6,935 bases of DNA from an uncultured Lachnospiraceae bacterium (GTDB taxonomy: Bacteria > Bacillota > Clostridia > Lachnospirales > Lachnospiraceae), in contig CAMTBF010000193.1 in the NCBI GenBank assembly GCA_947068385.1, positions 1 to 6,935 of the forward strand, given 5' to 3'. The notes beneath the pieces were generated by a model. It saw nothing but the letters and a program-made list of their open reading frames with translations. It was not told where the DNA came from and made no database searches. Shown piece by piece: positions 5,917 to 6,935 of this stretch. The position numbers and the translations under genes were made by a program. Position 1 is the stretch's first letter. Every line of letters begins with the position of its first letter.

Positions 5917-6935
5917 TCAAACAGCCGTTTTGATGTCATGTGCGGCATCAGGAAAGGGCATCAAAACAGAAATCAGGAAAATACCGTTTTCCGCTTCGGC
6001 ATTCAGCACCCCGTCATAGCCATGCACTACATCCCCAACATTCAGCAGACCGATTCCGTGCTCCTGCGAATCCTCCTTATTCGTAAATCCCTCTGTAAAC
6101 TGCTCCGTCCTGTCCATGCTGTTCCTTACTTCGATCAGGAAACACTTCTTTACCGATTTTGCCTGAATATGGATAAAACGGCATTCATCCCTACGCATCC
6201 TTCCGCATGCCTCCAAAGCATTGTCCAGCATGTTCCCGAACAACACGCACAGGTCAAACTCATTGATGCAGCATTCTCTTGGTATCTGTACGTCACATTC
6301 CCACCTGATACCCTCATCCTGCGCCTGTCTCTTCTTCTGGTAAAGGAGCGCATCGACCGTTTTGTTTCCTGTCATATCCACGCCGGTGTCCAGGGCAATG
6401 TCCTCCATGTTTTTTAGGTACTTATCTATCTTCTCCCATTCCTTATTCCGAGCCAGCGCCGACAGGGCTATGATATGGTTTTTCATGTCATGCCGCAGCC
6501 GTTCCGAATGCCTGTGCTGCTCTGCCAGCATTTTATAGACCGCGATCTGCGAATGGTACCGGCCGCTTTTTTCCTGCTCCAGATAGATCCTGTTCATCCC
6601 GAACACATAGACCCCTGCCGCAGACATGGACAGGAGCGTCAGCACCAGAAAACCGGCATGGCTGAAAATCTGGTCATAGTACAGTCCCATACTGCCCCCG
6701 CTTCTGACCATAATCCCGTTGCTCGCACCCCAGCCTGCCACTTCATACACTGTAACGACCGCGAGTAAAGGAACTGCCAGCATGACATACCATTTTTTCC
6801 GCTTACCGCGAAAAACAGGCTCTAGCCGCCTTGACATCCGGTAAATGGCCCATATGGCAAAACCGTAGCCGATGCCGCTGACCAGTCCGCTTTCCAGATC
6901 CGTAAAGAACGGTTCCGGAATCTCTTTTACTATGT
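5917..6935 (-). CDS. GHKL-type (AgrC-like) sensor histidine kinase, N-terminus cut by window edge
   Basis: 338 residues are visible and the frame is open to the right edge. An internal ATG at 6837 has no ribosome binding site and the residues before it look like membrane protein (GLVSGIGYGFAIWAIYR), so the gene surely starts outside the window. Membrane helices follow: one at the edge, WYVMLAVPLLAVVTVYEVAG (visible residues 48-67) and AGFLVLTLLSMSAAGVYVFG (93-112). Next come the phosphoacceptor motif LRHDMKNH (histidine at 6492-6490), the N-box GNMLDNALEAC and the G-box HGIGLLN. Family knowledge: a polytopic membrane kinase of the AgrC type, often a peptide sensor, acting on a LytTR regulator. 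Its sensor domain is larger than that of the kinase at 4480-3755. Its own regulator is not in the window and may lie beyond the right edge, since regulator-before-kinase order is seen in the other pair. GC content is lower than in the left-hand genes. Confidence 0.92.
   Translation of the reverse strand, partial: IVKEIPEPFFTDLESGLVSGIGYGFAIWAIYRMSRRLEPVFRGKRKKWYVMLAVPLLAVVTVYEVAGWGASNGIMVRSGGSMGLYYDQIFSHAGFLVLTLLSMSAAGVYVFGMNRIYLEQEKSGRYHSQIAVYKMLAEQHRHSERLRHDMKNHIIALSALARNKEWEKIDKYLKNMEDIALDTGVDMTGNKTVDALLYQKKRQAQDEGIRWECDVQIPRECCINEFDLCVLFGNMLDNALEACGRMRRDECRFIHIQAKSVKKCFLIEVRNSMDRTEQFTEGFTNKEDSQEHGIGLLNVGDVVHGYDGVLNAEAENGIFLISVLMPFPDAAHDIKTAV

Noticed and set aside
5243..6019. Plus-strand open frame of 258 codons rich in Phe, Leu, Ser and Cys
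   Set aside because: It is antisense to the Glu/Lys-rich coiled-coil gene, whose codons read as Phe, Leu and Ser on the other strand. The minus-strand gene has the good ribosome binding site.

Overview
The window looks like a chromosomal or integrated accessory segment of a Gram-positive anaerobe of class Clostridia (gut Oscillospiraceae/Lachnospiraceae type). This is inferred from AgrC-like GHKL kinases, a LytTR response regulator, strong AGGAGG-type ribosome binding sites, sigma-A-like promoters and moderately high GC in the left two thirds. No phylogenetic marker is present, so the taxon is only a guess. All supported genes are on the minus strand, so they are transcribed from right to left.

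Layout in transcription order. (1) 6935-5917: the C-terminal part of a membrane GHKL sensor kinase, open at the right edge. (2) 5827-5309: a small, highly charged, cysteine-free coiled-coil protein of unknown function. (3) A noncoding stretch, 5308-5199, with a perfect 10-bp direct repeat and a very good sigma-A promoter (TTGCAC-17-TATACT). (4) 5198-4482: a LytTR response regulator. One base separates it from (5) 4480-3755: a short, one-membrane-helix GHKL kinase. (6) Intergenic 3754-3619: a 14-bp tandem repeat, a strong intrinsic terminator and an extended -10 promoter. (7) 3618-1801 (TTG start) and (8) 1814 to the left edge: two ABC exporter half-transporters (membrane domain plus ATPase), overlapping by 14 bases and very probably forming a heterodimer.

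The likely logic is a two-component system that senses a signal and controls the divided transcription unit behind it, the ABC exporter pair. This arrangement is common in peptide signalling, bacteriocin immunity and antimicrobial peptide resistance loci of Firmicutes. No precursor peptide, modification enzyme or C39 peptidase domain is visible, so the exported substrate is unknown. The right-hand part (kinase 1 and the coiled-coil gene) is visibly poorer in GC than the left part and may be a separate cassette. The first kinase has no partner regulator in the window. I see no RNA gene, CRISPR array, transposase or attachment site.
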